A stretch of 60,000 nt of DNA from Cristatella mucedo (GCA_009760855.2 WPIO01000015.1:2384001-2444000), one strand, 5' to 3'; shown: positions 21,384-32,912, counted from the stretch's first letter. Translations and numbers: made by a program. The notes: generated from the sequence alone by a model not told the origin.

Positions 21384-22690
21384 GCGTTGCTTTTTTAAAT
21401 TTCACAGTTGCAACTACGATGGCTGACCGACGTTCCCTTGAACGATTTGAGGATGGAGGGGAGATTGATCCGCAATTAAGTGAAAAGGCTTGAATTATTT
21501 GCGACAGCACAGTGCATGCCAGAGGGGCAATAGGCAGGTAGCCAGTGTACGGCGGTGGACGAGACGTCTCGTGGCGCCACGAGAGCTATATGGCTGTGGC
21601 TTCGACGAGCTGCGTGCAGCTGGGTAAAACTAGGTAGGAGCCAAAGCCACCCGTGACCGCGAATAAAAACGGCGTCGCTGTGAGTGAGTCTGCTTCTCGC
21701 TGAGCTGCGGCTGCGCCTTGCTCGTGCTGCGCCGCTCACGTGAGCAACTTCGGTGCTACCTGGACGAGGCATTGAGCGATCACTTGGTACTGTACGTGTG
21801 CTGGCGGATAGAAACTTACAGAAAAAATTCCTTGGATGAGTACGTTTTTGTGTGAGAGGACGCAAGCGTACAATGCCCCGTACCTCTAGACAACAATCGG
21901 TAGACCGCCAGCTGGATGTGCTTTGATTGCTAGCCCTCAGGCGTGAAAATTGTATCGAGCGTAGTAATATACACAACGGAAAAACTCGTGCGCCGCCCAA
22001 TGAAAGGAATACCGTTTGATATGCAATAACCAAAAAGTAACACATAGATGACATCTGCTAATAGAAATACGAATTACCTTTCTCCAGACCTACTTTTAGT
22101 ACTGGCGCCGGCAGCGTTTCGCAGCTTGGACTGGTTGGTAAAATAAGGACAACGGAAGACCTCAAAAAAGGACAATTAATCTGCAGAACCATAGTAACAC
22201 CTTTTGCACATTCATCGGTTAATATAAAATCAATTTTTACAAGTCGCTTACATGTGTCTGCAACACGCATACCTCTTATATATTTCGGTCTCCGCTATTT
22301 GCACACTATTGCTGACGGGCATAATACAAAGGCATTCATTATGTATCCCTCCGTAGACAATAAACATCTTAACGAGGTACTCTCGAGGTAGTGAACAAGA
22401 TACGCTCACAGGCCATTATTCTGCTCGAAGAGAACTTTAAAGATAAACCTGGCTTAGGATTGGTTTCATAATCTTCAGAGTCAAGAGGAGCAGGCACACA
22501 GACGTGACGCCAATTGTGAATATCTTGCTGTCATTTGCTGCTTTGAGAACAATTCCTCGATTCGGCTTTCACTGGCCCTCGATAGAAAGATTAATTTCAT
22601 TTGATTGTGCCCAACTGCTAATTAAAACGTCATCAAACTTCTGCTGACAGCGTGGACGTGACCGGCTGTGCCCTTGGCCATAGATCCGGG
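21382..22690. other. Unassigned spacer
   Basis: A short frame opens at an ATG in good context (21419) but stops after 24 codons. No family was recognised. Confidence 0.4.
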
Positions 22691-22865
22691 CAGAGGCGTA
22701 CCGAAGCCGGGGGGGGGGGGGCAAGGGGCATATCTTCCCGGGCGGTGGATCTGTGGAGCTGAATCAGAGGGCGCCAGGGGGCGCCAAAATGGTTGTCTAA
22801 TACTAGGTGGGGACGCCATCTGTGAAGTTCGTCTCCGGGCGCGCAATATCGTAGGAACGCCTCTA
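22691..22865. mobile_element. Non-autonomous hAT element (MITE), 175 bp
   Basis: Ends are CAGAGGCGTACC (22691) and, reverse-complemented, TAGAGGCGTTCC (22865), agreeing at 10 of 12. They are flanked by the 8-base direct repeats GATCCGGG (22683-22690) and GACCCGGG (22866-22873), a 7/8 match. An 8-bp duplication is the hAT hallmark. The G-run and the AGGGGGCGCCAAAA step near the left end mirror the left end of the larger hAT at 45147, so it may be a deletion derivative of that group. Confidence 0.7.
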
Positions 22866-22970
22866 GACCCGGGCACCGACTTCCAGGCCTGGCGAGAGCG
22901 TTTGGACGGACTCCTAAGCTTGACGTCTCTGCTCTAGCTCACGAATCAACAGCCAACGTGCATCCATAGA

Positions 22971-23085
22971 TGTAATGTAATGTAATGTACCTCCGTCAGT
23001 AACCACAAAGTCATAAAGACCATGTGGGTGTTACGCAGGAGAGTTTTGTATAGCGCACTCACAGCCTAAGCGGCTTTCGGTACCT
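22971..23085 (-). mobile_element. LINE B 3' end, short
   Basis: About 115 bases of the terminal LINE B sequence, with the ATTACATTAC pentamer end at 22971. Confidence 0.85.
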
Positions 23086-23765
23086 CCTGCTGGCAGTTTC
23101 ATGCCTAATGACCAGAAAGTCGTGTAGCCAGAGATTCTCTAATTCTAAGCGCCGAGGTCGTGTGTCCGTCACGCTAGCCTCGTGTCCACCAGGAGCCACC
23201 CACCGGAGGCAAATCGGCAAGCTCGCGAATTGTGGGCCTGCCTTGCCTAGCCCACAATCCTCCTTCGCCTTGCCTAGCCGTGAGGAGCATTAACGACATC
23301 GTGAAACAGCCGTAGGTGAAGACACATCTGTTCGTAGCCTTGAGGTCTAGAGCAGCAAGCAGAGCCTGCGTTCATGGTCCACCAGCTCCTGCAGCTGACT
23401 ACGGTGTGCCGAGATCAGTGGGCAAGCGAGTAATTTGTTTGCCTCCCCCCCCCCTTGGGCTAGTCTGGGCTGGGCTGGTCTAGGGTCATACGTGTTGCAG
23501 CCTTTGCCGAGAGAGCTTGCCTATTGGGTTCATACTGTCTGGGTGACCAGGTGGCCTGCTTCAAATGTGACATAGATGTATTGCTTAAGCTATTCGTTCG
23601 TGACTTTATTCTCAATCCGGCCAAACTGCATTCGGCGCACTAAAGGTCAAAAGCAGGCGCAGATCAAAGCTACAGGTCTTTGGCCACGAGTCCTTGGCAA
23701 ATTTCAGCCAGAGGATGTCCTCCTCAAGCCTCACGTGTCTCATCCTGTTTACTAATGAAAAAATA
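23086..23765. other. Unassigned spacer
   Basis: Contains a C-run near 23447 and a locally repeated GGGCTAGTCTGGGCTGG motif. No gene was recognised. Confidence 0.45.
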
Positions 23766-23937
23766 CCAACTGATTTAACAGCCTCTTTTTTATAGCGACA
23801 GAAGAGCCTTTACGGCCATCACCACCGCTTGCAGCGGAAATAAATGATCGCCCACTGCAGGATTTGAACCCACGACCTCGCGACCGAGGTCGTGAAAAAC
23901 AACCGACTTACCTTGTGTGCCATCACGGCTAGCTGTG
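23766..23937 (-). mobile_element. SINE D copy
   Basis: On the minus strand it has a GATGGCACACAAGGTAAG A-box region, a GGGTTCAAATCCTGCAG B box, and the end AAAGAGGCTGTTAAATCAG. The copy is near full length. Confidence 0.85.
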
Positions 23938-24463
23938 CGGGTAGTCGTCGTCAGCAAGAAGTATTCGCGGTGCCCCACCTATCGGCCTGATCGCATCTCC
24001 TCTTTTGAAATATCTCCTCTCGTAGGTTTTGTAGTTCTGGTTGCTTTACTCTGGTCGCAGGGCTTTACAAAAACGAGGAAATACGATAGGAGGCACTACG
24101 TGGGCCTAGGGTATAAGGTCTTCCCTGAATGATGGCCACCCTCTGGTATTTCTTCGCACTGCTATTCCTAAAAGCGATCAAGAAACCTAATTTAAAAAAA
24201 TAAGACATCTTGAACACTGCAGCGCGTCATGGCTACTTCAGTACTACGACGATGATGCACGCTAGATATGTAAATAGGTGCAAATAGCAACCGCCGGGTG
24301 CAACGCTCTCGAACTTGTACGTGCTTGTAGTCGACGGTTTTTTCACTGGCGACCTAACCTTCATTGTGCATTCGTTTTTGTTGAATAGAGCTCATGAAAA
24401 TGCACATCCGTTCAGCTGATGTAGAAAATTTCGGAGGAACGGTTGACCAACCATCATATATGA
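23938..24463. other. Unassigned spacer
   Basis: Nothing was recognised. Confidence 0.5.
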
Positions 24464-24610
24464 ATATATATGATTCATTTGTATAGTGCCCTATGAGATC
24501 TAAATCTCTATTCAGGCGCTTCACACACGTGCCACGGGGCTCGAGCCCGCGACCTCGGCCTCGACCTTGGTCGGAGCGAGCGCCTTGACCGCTGGGCCGA
24601 ACCAGCGCTC
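24464..24610 (-). mobile_element. SINE C copy
   Basis: Near full length on the minus strand: GCGCTGGTTCGGCCCAGCGG, B-box-like GGGCTCGAGCC, tail GAAGCGCCTGAATAGAGATT. Confidence 0.85.
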
Positions 24611-25634
24611 GCGGAGACAATTGCGAAAAGCCAAGCGTGACATTTACGGCCGCAGTATCCTGAGTGTATCGACAATTAGGTTAGAGCACCAGGTCCTACA
24701 AGGTAATAGAGTTAAGGTGAGGTGAGGTAAGGGTAAGGTAACGCGCATGTTAATGTGCAATCTTACTTAACGTGCCAGCTGATTTGCAAGTAATCCTACT
24801 ACAACGTCCCGATGATCGAATAGAATTTTGCGACCCTGTATAACTCTTGTTGTTATATTCGAATAAAGTGGTACGTTAAATGCACGTGTCACTGTGTCAC
24901 GTCAGCGTACCTACGCCTACTTGTGCAGTGGCTCTCTTATAGTGAAGCGAATTATGAACCACTGCTGTCAGATGTATGGCAAATAATCGAAAAGAAAACC
25001 TCCCACGTTACCGCGTCCGTGCGCATGAGCTAAATGCGAGCGTTGCTGGGGGCGAGTGGCTGTCGTGCGTATTATCTCTGCAGTCGCCAAGTTTTTTTTT
25101 CTAGTTTAAGCTGGTGAATCATGCACGGTGCTCACGTAGCAACTGCTCCTAGAAGGGCATTGAATCTTGATGGAGTAGATAAGCGGGTAAGTCTTTCTGG
25201 ATGACTGCACTTTGAAATCTCCCTGTTATTCTGAAGGTAGCGTTTCAGACAGCAAACGCGCTGAGCCTGTCAGCTTTCAATTACAAGATTTGGTGCATTC
25301 TAATCAGGTTTAACCAGTAGACAGCCGCGCCTTTAGTACCAGCAGAGCCATCTCCAGAACCAACAGAGCTATCTCTTACACGAAAAGGCTGTCATGCCAA
25401 GAAAAAAATAGTAGGATAAGTACAGTCAGTCTAGGAAGTTGAACCATGGCCATGAACCAAAGCGCAAAAGTCACGTGCCAGCTTCTCTTTGAAGATATTG
25501 ATTGTCTTTATTGTGACCAGTGTAAAGAAGGCTGATGTTTTTTCTCAGCGCCAAGCTTCGTCGATTGAGATGAGCTTCGATTCTATATTATTTAAGCTCT
25601 AAGCGGTGCAGCTGTGAAACCTTGGGGTCAAATC
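24611..25634. other. Unassigned spacer
   Basis: A short GGTGAGGTGAGGTAAGGGTA purine-rich run lies at about 24716. Nothing else was recognised. Confidence 0.5.
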
Positions 25635-25850
25635 GAGCATTTTATCAGCTTGACGTCTATGTAATCAGTTCAGCGTCTATTCTATCAGCCCGACGTCTGT
25701 TCTATCAGTTTGAGGTCTATTCTATCAGTTCGAGACCCATTTTACCAGCTCGAGGTCTATTCTATTAACTCGACGTCTATTCTACCAATTCGACATATAT
25801 TCTGTCAGCTCCAGGTCTATTCTATCAGCTCAATGTCTATTCACTAAGAT
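25635..25850. repeat. 20-bp minisatellite, about 10.5 units
   Basis: Units of exactly 20 bases follow the pattern GACGTCTATTCTATCAGTTC. They run in register from 25652 to 25851, with one or more substitutions in nearly every unit. A partial unit precedes them. Confidence 0.9.
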
Positions 25851-26679
25851 GTCCGTTCGAGTAACGAGCACTGAGCTGAAAGAAAATTAAAATAATAAAA
25901 AGACTCACATCTACAGCAAAGACACGACGTTCTACCACGGAGAAAATAAATGGGTAGTCAAATGCTTCTAGTGGCATATGGGTCTCGATTTCAAGACTTG
26001 ACCTCTGCACCTACAGCTTGAGTGCTTGGTTCCCTTAGTTTGCTGACACGGAAGCGGTTTTATGGAATACGGGGCAGAAAAATCAATTAGCGAACAAAAC
26101 AAAGGAACGAAAAAAGACAACAAAGAACACATAAGTTTTGTGAAATAGTTCTGTGTGGTGAGTATTAGTTTTTTTAGTTTTTTCGCACGAAACCGTTCAT
26201 CCCGAAAATATTTACTCAATGTGACATAGATAACCCACATATCTTATTTTGGCTTCAGTTTAGCACAATTTTAATCATGGAAGAACGGGCATTGGCGACA
26301 ATTGCTCTTCCTGGGCTGCTTCGGGTTTTTTCCTACGATCTAATCAGTCATCGAGTCGGCTAACGTCTTCCATTACCGGGGTCCATGGGCAGTCATTTGA
26401 ATTCATTTTGGGCACTTTCACAAACTCGGGGACTCTTGGAAAATTTTCGTTCGCTGGAAAAAATAAGGCACAAGCTTTGAAGCAAAGCATGTGAGTATCT
26501 CAAACGAACGCTTTTTTTGTTTAGGAATTACTTGTTTAAGGCAAATCCTTTTTGCCGCGTATGGATTTACCGTAATAATACAATGATACCAAAAATTTTA
26601 CTGCTCCAGTTTAGATAGAGCAATGTCTCCGTGCAATGAAATCCTCTCAAAGCAGGGGGAAATGAGCTACAGTCCGTGG
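25851..26679. other. AT-rich spacer left of the hAT element
   Basis: No gene or repeat was recognised. Confidence 0.5.
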
Positions 26680-26687
26680 CCGCAACC

Positions 26688-29142
26688 TAGACCTGCTTAA
26701 ATTCGGAGTTTTGAGGTCACACGCCGAATTTGTCGAAAATAAAGGGGCCACCTGACGCCGAATTGAAGGGGATGCGTCAGTGCGATTCGCCCGTCGGGAG
26801 AGTGTGGGAGCAGTGCGGGAGAGATTCGGAGACGAAGATGTCGTTTGTTTCGAAGGTCGCAAACGCTGCACAGCGTCCAGCGCCGTTTCAGAAAGAGGAT
26901 GAGCTCGGATATGGGCTTCAGATCGTTACCCGTGATCCACCTGGTGCCGTCGTATCTGTGCAGTGCAAGTTCTGCAAGTTCTTTGGGCGAGAAGACGTTG
27001 ACACGGGCATCGGCACCATTCGCAAGCGCAAACGCACGCGGCATAATAAACTGTTCCAGCCTCCGTTTAGGAAGTACAGCTATCGCAGCCATATGGAGAA
27101 GCAGCATTACAGTGATTGGACCTATTACCAGACTACATCGGCGGAGGCGAATAAAACCTTCTTTGATAATCGATCCGAACATCGCAACACGCTGCATTCT
27201 TACTTCGACGATATTAGCTGCAGGCTCGATTTCATCATCAATGCTCCCGTTGTCCAGAAGTTGGTCGGTGGTGCATTTTGGCAAAATGACGTCGAAAAAG
27301 AATCATTGTCCAAGGCTTTGTCTCAGTTCAAGATTCAGAACGACGGGTGCTACAAGGTCGTCGTTACGAATCCACTGAGGTTTCTGTTAGCGATTAAGCA
27401 TGTTTCAGTTGGCCTATCACTTCGACAGACTGAGGCTGTAATTCGTCATCACCATGAGTTGACCACAAATCCTAAATTGATGGGTGCGACCAGGCATATG
27501 CTTTTGAACCATGTGCGAATCATGGTTGCTGTTTCACTTCAACGCATTTACGAGCTTCTGAGCGACACCTTCACTTGGCATTCTCGTTTGCCTGCGACTG
27601 CACCCCGCACCCGGGCCTGTCTTACATGTCTGTGCGCCTGTGAGTGCCTATTTCGGGATTCCTGGCCAATGTGCATTTGCTTTTCATTCCTATGCTTGAA
27701 CGCCACACAGCAGTCAATCAGGTCGCTGCCATCGTCAAAGTAACTGACGCCAATTGTCGGTTTGGCGCCAGAAGCTACTTGGCGTCACGTCACGTCACAT
27801 GGGGAGAATACGATGACAGGACGCCGTGGCGGTGTCGTTACTCTTCTTGAGCTGGAAGCTGCCCGTCGTTTCTTGCGTGTTTGGTGCCCACTACATCAGA
27901 TGGACTTGGTCATGAAAAAGGCTTTGCCGACATCGATGATGGCAACTTCGTTATGCAGGTAAACTCATTCATTACCCACCTTCGTCGCCAAGAGAACTTG
28001 ATTGTGGAGATTCGCTCTGCGTGTCCGAAGCTTACCGATCTTTGGCTCCACGTCGGCAATTCTTCGTCGTGGCTGCTACAGCACTGCATTCGACTTTTCC
28101 AAGATATTCAGGAGAAACAATTCGACGGTGCACCGGACATGGAATGGTGGATTACGGCGTCAGCGGTTGCAGCTTTGTGCACGGTTTTCCACGTTATATT
28201 CATCAAGCTGCAGTCGCGAGATCTCACCATTTCCCAGCAACGCTCCGACATCGAGAAGCTGATCGCCCATCTATCTTTGTTATTCACAATTGACCTAACG
28301 GGCGAAGATCATGCGGCAGATGCAATCGGAGTTGTACGATTAAGTACTCCTTTTCACTCGGTTCAAGACTTTATTGAGGACAGGGGACATTCTTCCGCGA
28401 CCAACTCAGATCTCTCAATAACGATCGCCGTCGTGCAGTTGTCACAAAAATAGGCACGTGTAGAGTGAGTGCGGTTGAAGGAATGGTGCAAGTCCAAGTG
28501 GAACGCGACAGTTCTAATAATGCGGCAGCTTGTGAGGCACCTCCGGCGATGCCTGCTGAGCTGCTCACACTTCGTTCGCGTGACTTCAATTCTTGTGTCC
28601 TTGATCCTCACCGAGATCGCCTAGCCCAGTTTGGACTGCATCTACGATTGAGGCTGCTAAGCAGGGGCATCTCCATCTTGTTGCTAAGGATGCCATAAAG
28701 GCGGCTGTTGCCAGGCGCGACCAGTTGACGGATTTCAATACTGCTTGGGATGGCGTTGAACGTCTCTCGCCTGAATCTTCATACAAACACCTGCGTCAGT
28801 TCTGCTGCGGATTGGCATCCGTTTTCGCCAAAACTACGTCAGTCGAGTCGGACTTCTCTGTGCTCAAGTGGGAAATGAACGACCGCCGCACCAATCTGAC
28901 ATTATTAGCTTTGGAGGGCATCCTCCAGGCAAAGCAGTTTGATCCCCTGCCAAAGCTTTAGAGCTTAAATGCTTTTACGCCGTTTACACCAGTTACTGCT
29001 TTACGCGCAGGCTCAATGAAGTGTCATTCATTTTACTCGTCCGATACGCTGTCTGGTGCGACGCTGAATTTAAGGGTCGGCGTTGCGCCAAAAATTGGTT
29101 GATTTCGTTAAATTCGGCAAATGCCGAATTAAAGCAGGTCTG
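26688..29142 (+). mobile_element. hAT-superfamily DNA transposon, both ends present
   Basis: Terminal inverted repeats read YAGACCTGCTTWAATTCGG at both ends (26688-26706 and 29124-29142), differing only at the first base and one internal base. They are flanked by 8-base direct repeats CCGCAACC (26680-26687) and CGGCAACC (29143-29150), 7/8 identical. Eight-base duplications and YAG-starting ends fit hAT. Just inside each end lies a small palindrome built from AATTCGG/CCGAATT. The 2455-base element holds one broken transposase. Confidence 0.85.
26730..28961 (+). pseudogene. hAT transposase, frameshifted
   Basis: An open run of 337 codons (26730-27743) starts with an N-terminal BED-like zinc finger. 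VQCKFCKFFGRE supplies the two cysteines and SHMEKQH the two histidines. A helical segment containing LRQTEAVIRHHHEL follows. After a shift near 27600 come NVHLLFIPMLERHTAVNQV and then HGENTMTGRRGGVV, equivalent to the hAT catalytic DGxxxMTG region with the expected leading Asp region degraded. VWCPLHQMDLVMKKA supplies the CxxH step. A long frame (27881-28453) carries the insertion-domain helices. The C-terminal dimerisation segment TSVESDFSVLKWEMNDRRTN and LALEGILQAKQF lies at 28840-28945 before a TAG. At least four phase changes (near 27600, 27750, 27940, 28455-28630) make it nonfunctional unless some are introns. It would have catalysed cut-and-paste transposition. Confidence 0.85.
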
Positions 29143-29177
29143 CGGCAACCACATTTACAAAGTTCTTGGAATTTAAT

Positions 29178-29470
29178 TTACTGTAAAGTAATGCAACGTA
29201 GCGTATCTCCGTCTGTGACTCCACAAGCCACAACGACCAAGTGGATGGTGCGCAAGAGAGTTTTCTATAGCGCACCGTGGCTTTCGGTATGCATTCAGTA
29301 GCCGAGTAGACTTAATCTCACGCAACAAAGAGATGGTGAGAAGCATGGCTAAGTCAGAAGGACATTTGAGGCAGTGAATAGCACGGAAGTAGCAGCACAA
29401 TGTGGCTGGAAAGGATGCTCTATATGGACAGCAATGGAATAGATGTCGTTTCGTGTTGGAGGAAGGTCTA
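29178..29470 (-). mobile_element. LINE B 3' end
   Basis: On the minus strand it carries the GGAGATACGCTACGTTGCAT end (a mutated pentamer tail) and the GCGTGAGATTAAGTCTACTC block, diverged from the consensus. It lies just outside the hAT target duplication. Confidence 0.8.
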
Positions 29471-31375
29471 TTAGCTGGGGGCGGTATAGTCGTTGTTTCC
29501 TTGCCGTGCTTCGTTTCATAAGAACAGCACTGTGGTTTTTTATGAGTATTTTGTAGCCTAGTTAAGTGAGAACAGTCTCATAGACGCATAGGTAGGGGAG
29601 AGGCTAACTTATCTATTGGCTTAAAGATAGCGGCCACAATGTGATGCATAGACGACATTTTGTGGTGGGGCTGGTTCGCGAAAGAACCTCCACCATTAAC
29701 CTTGCCAAGAAATTCAGAGTCAAAAGATCCTGTGGTGAGGTTAATATAGCTTTTAGGACATGCACCTGCTCAAGTTTCTATCGTAGCCTGTCAAGCAATA
29801 TCAATTCAAAGGCACAAGCGATACGAAAAGCTAGTGCTGGATCTCTACCAAAAAAGACAGTGAACCGCTAGCTTGCTAAATCAGAGTTATGAAAGTTGCA
29901 GAGATTATCAACATTCACGAGTCTTAATCATTAAGAGCCACAATATTGTACAGCATTGTGGAACCAAGGCTCCACTTTTTATGCCATAATATGTGTATTG
30001 AACCTTATAAAAGGGTGGCCAATGATTCGTCCTCCATATCTCGCACTGGTGGTCACAGGAGCTCCTCTTCGGCTGTGGGCATATAGCTAAATGTATACGT
30101 TAACGACGTTGACTTGTTATTACGGTACTGACGTTTTTTATCGATGTGTTATGCTATACCCGCTATTCCTGCATTCATCCAGGCTGCTTCTGCCATTTCG
30201 TTCTGCATATGAAGGCTTTAGCGCCAGCAAAAGCTGTCACGTGACTGCAAGTACTAGAATCCTGGACGCACGTGCAGAGTTTGAGGGAAGCGACTTAGGT
30301 CAGGAGGTACTACGTGCGTTCGCAACGCTTGGTGCCTGAAGTGTTGGATAATTGGGAGGGATCTTGAATTCTTTGGGATCGTTAGCTGTTAATTTTTGCT
30401 ACTATTCTCACTGTTTGTGAATATTTTGGGGACCATGATTACTGAACGGTTCCTTTTGATTTTGACTGGTATAAAGCGTGCGTTCTTTGTGGATTTTGGT
30501 GCCTAAGAATAGATACAGGAATAATATTCAAAGATATCATCTGGCTGAATTATCTTTTGAGAGTGTCTTTACTCTGGGTGTAGATACCCGATGTCTGATG
30601 CAATAGTTAGCCACAGTGTATCGTAATTAAAATCAATTGACAGTATGCAGTTTACTAAGAGTAAACAGTTCGGAATAAACGTTTGCAATTTCGTTTAGGT
30701 TTTAAGATCATTGCAGGTCTCTATTGAGATGGCACTGAAATTAAAGGTTCACGTGTGTCTCCAGGGCGGTAAAAAAACGAATGCTAGATCCTGATGAGGT
30801 AGCGAATCCAAAGATTGACACTTCTCTGTCACGGTAATTTTGGATTTCTTTTATAATCTCGGTCGAGGATGACCTTGATTAAGGTCATCCTCGACCGATC
30901 GAAGACGGTGAAAAGTTCACATTCTAAATCACATTATGAAAGTGCTAGCGATCATTAGTGGCTCTTGAGTTATTAATCATTAGGAGCTGGATATGTCATA
31001 ATCCATGGTTGAGATCATATAAAAAACTATCTGGAGTCAAGGTTAGTAAGCTATACACAGTCGCTTGTACTGTCCACAAGTAGTTAATCTGTAATCTTGT
31101 AATCTAATCTGTCAATCTTGATTTTTTAGCTCAACATTAGGAAAGGAACTTGCTATTCGGGTTGTGACATTCTTGGTTGCTCTCTTGTTGTGATAGACAT
31201 CTCGGACTTGTTAGCTGTGCTGCTAGGCACTAACTCCGCCCATTATCTCTCACGTTTCTGTATGGAATACTGTCGTTAAATGTTCAATGTTGTTGTAAAG
31301 ACTGCTTTCTGACTTGCTATACTTATTTTCGTATCAGCAGGTAGTATTACAATGGAAACGAAGAAAAATAACGGT
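29471..31375. other. Long unassigned spacer with one perfect hairpin
   Basis: Almost 2 kb without recognisable genes or family repeats. The only structure seen is the palindrome listed separately at 30859-30898. Confidence 0.5.
30859..30898. repeat. Perfect 18-bp inverted repeat with 4-base loop
   Basis: The arm TCGGTCGAGGATGACCTT (30859-30876) is exactly reverse-complemented at 30881-30898, around the loop GATT. There is no poly-T run or gene next to it. It could form a cruciform or RNA hairpin; no function is assigned. Confidence 0.9.
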
Positions 31376-31888
31376 ATAATAATAATAACAAATAGCGCCC
31401 TCAGAGAAATCTCTTTCTAGACACTACATATGATGTTAAGGAAACATTACCATGTATTTAGTGGTAGCATGCACAATTTTAACATGCATAACATGGTTAA
31501 TAGTGACATGCAAACTGTCAACATGTATACTATGGTTAGTGGCAACATGAACAGTGTCAGCACGCACGCCCTGGGTCTTAGTCCAGGGATAAGGTGCTCA
31601 CTCCTCTCGACCGCGTCGTAGGAACGGCAGTGGTGATATCTACAAAGGCCCTTCTGCCACTATATAAAGGAGGCTGTTAAATCAGCTTACCTTTTTTTAA
31701 ATGTCCTGGAATCAAAAGATGTCATGACGTCTGTCGGAGTGAGTTCTAGACTTTCGAGCGAACGAACTAAAAGGCACGGTCTCCGGGTTATTTAAGGAAG
31801 TTGAGTGCCGGTCGGCGAGAAATAAGGCAACGTGGCAACTGCGATACTCACGACAAACAAGCCTTGCTGTAGAGTTGTGCACTAATCT
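31376..31888 (-). mobile_element. LINE A copy, 3' half of a split element
   Basis: On the minus strand this is the C-terminal block (VHNSTARLVCREYRSC) through the 3' untranslated region to the hairpin and (ATT)n at 31376. It is interrupted by a SINE D at 31571-31692, where some LINE sequence is also lost. The 5' continuation of the same copy resumes at 32424 on the far side of an inserted plus-strand LINE A. Confidence 0.8.
31571..31692 (+). mobile_element. SINE D inside LINE A
   Basis: It carries CTGGGTCTTAGTCCAGGG and the family end CCACTATATAAAGGAGGCTG plus TTAAATCAGCTTA. The B box is decayed. LINE A sequence lies on both sides. Confidence 0.75.
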
Positions 31889-32415
31889 TTGCACTCAATT
31901 GTTGGTCCCTTCGTTCTTGACTCCAGCCTACTTATGAGATCTACTGCCCCACCAGGATAAGCATCGTACTACCCGCTTTTCGGAATCTAGCTGTTTACCT
32001 ACACCTCGAACAAATCTCAAATCCTTTGGAGACCGTGCCTTTACTTCGTATGCTCCCAAATCCTGGAACTCACTCCCGACTTGCGTCACGACATCTACTG
32101 ACTTGCAGACATTTAAAAAGAAGCTAACAATGCATCTATGTATGGCAGCATTTAATGGGAAAAAAGTGGGTCGCTGTGATTCTTCCTTTATGTGCTTATG
32201 CGTGCTGATACTGTGTACGATGCCACTAACCAAATGTGCATACCCTGTGTACCATCACACTGACCCCGTAACCTTTAATCATGTTATTCCGGTTGTTCAT
32301 TGAGCATGCTGCCACTAACCATTCGATCGTGCTTCCTTTTTAGCAACAGTAAAGTGCCTAGAAAGAGATCGAGATCTTGGGAGGCGCTATATCAGATGCA
32401 TTACTATGGTTATTC
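31889..32415 (+). mobile_element. LINE A copy inserted in an opposite LINE A
   Basis: It runs from the C-terminal block through the 3' untranslated region to the hairpin (AAAGTGCC...GGCGCTAT) and a short ATTACT end. It separates two parts of one minus-strand LINE A: the left part resumes at VQNSA and the right part stops at IRRLQL, which are adjacent in intact copies. Confidence 0.8.
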
Positions 32416-32423
32416 TTAATTGT

Positions 32424-32912
32424 AAGTGCCTGATGGCATAGGCCGGAAGATCTGCAAGCAGTGAGCTAAAGAAGTCGAGATGGTGTGTCACAAATGCATG
32501 GGCCAACTTGGGTGTAGTATCCCTGTCTGAGCAGGCCCGAATTTTGGTAAGTTCCATAGCTGAAAGCAGGCGGGACTTGACTGTGGAGCTGATGTGGTCG
32601 TCTAGTGAAAGGTCACTTAGGAGCATGACAACTAGATTTCGTGCAGATGCCACGTTAGCCAAGCCCATTTTGAGAGTTGGCTTTTCCAATTGCTGCGTAG
32701 CATTAGGTTTTCCCAAAACCAGTAAGTTAACCAACTCACTAGCATAATTAAATTTGAGATGTGCTGCCATCCAAGTGCGAATGTCAGCAATACTGCACCA
32801 AGAGAGTTAAGAGTGTTTGACGCTCTTGAAGGCTGGAAGGGATCAGCTTTTATGTAGCTGTGTGCCGTCGGCAGAGAAGTGAAGGCCTAGATTGGATACT
32901 GAATTGGCGAAA
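32424..32912 (-). mobile_element. LINE A copy, 5' half of the split element
   Basis: On the minus strand it runs from the end of the RT region through a 127-codon frame containing MAAHLKFN, SSTVKSRLLSAMELTKIRAC and HAFVTHHLDFFSSLLADLPA. It ends at the insertion point near 32424. Confidence 0.85.

Noticed and set aside
21419-21493. ATG in a good Kozak context starting MADRRSLERFEDGGEIDPQL
   Set aside because: The frame stops after 24 codons and no family or downstream exon could be recognised.
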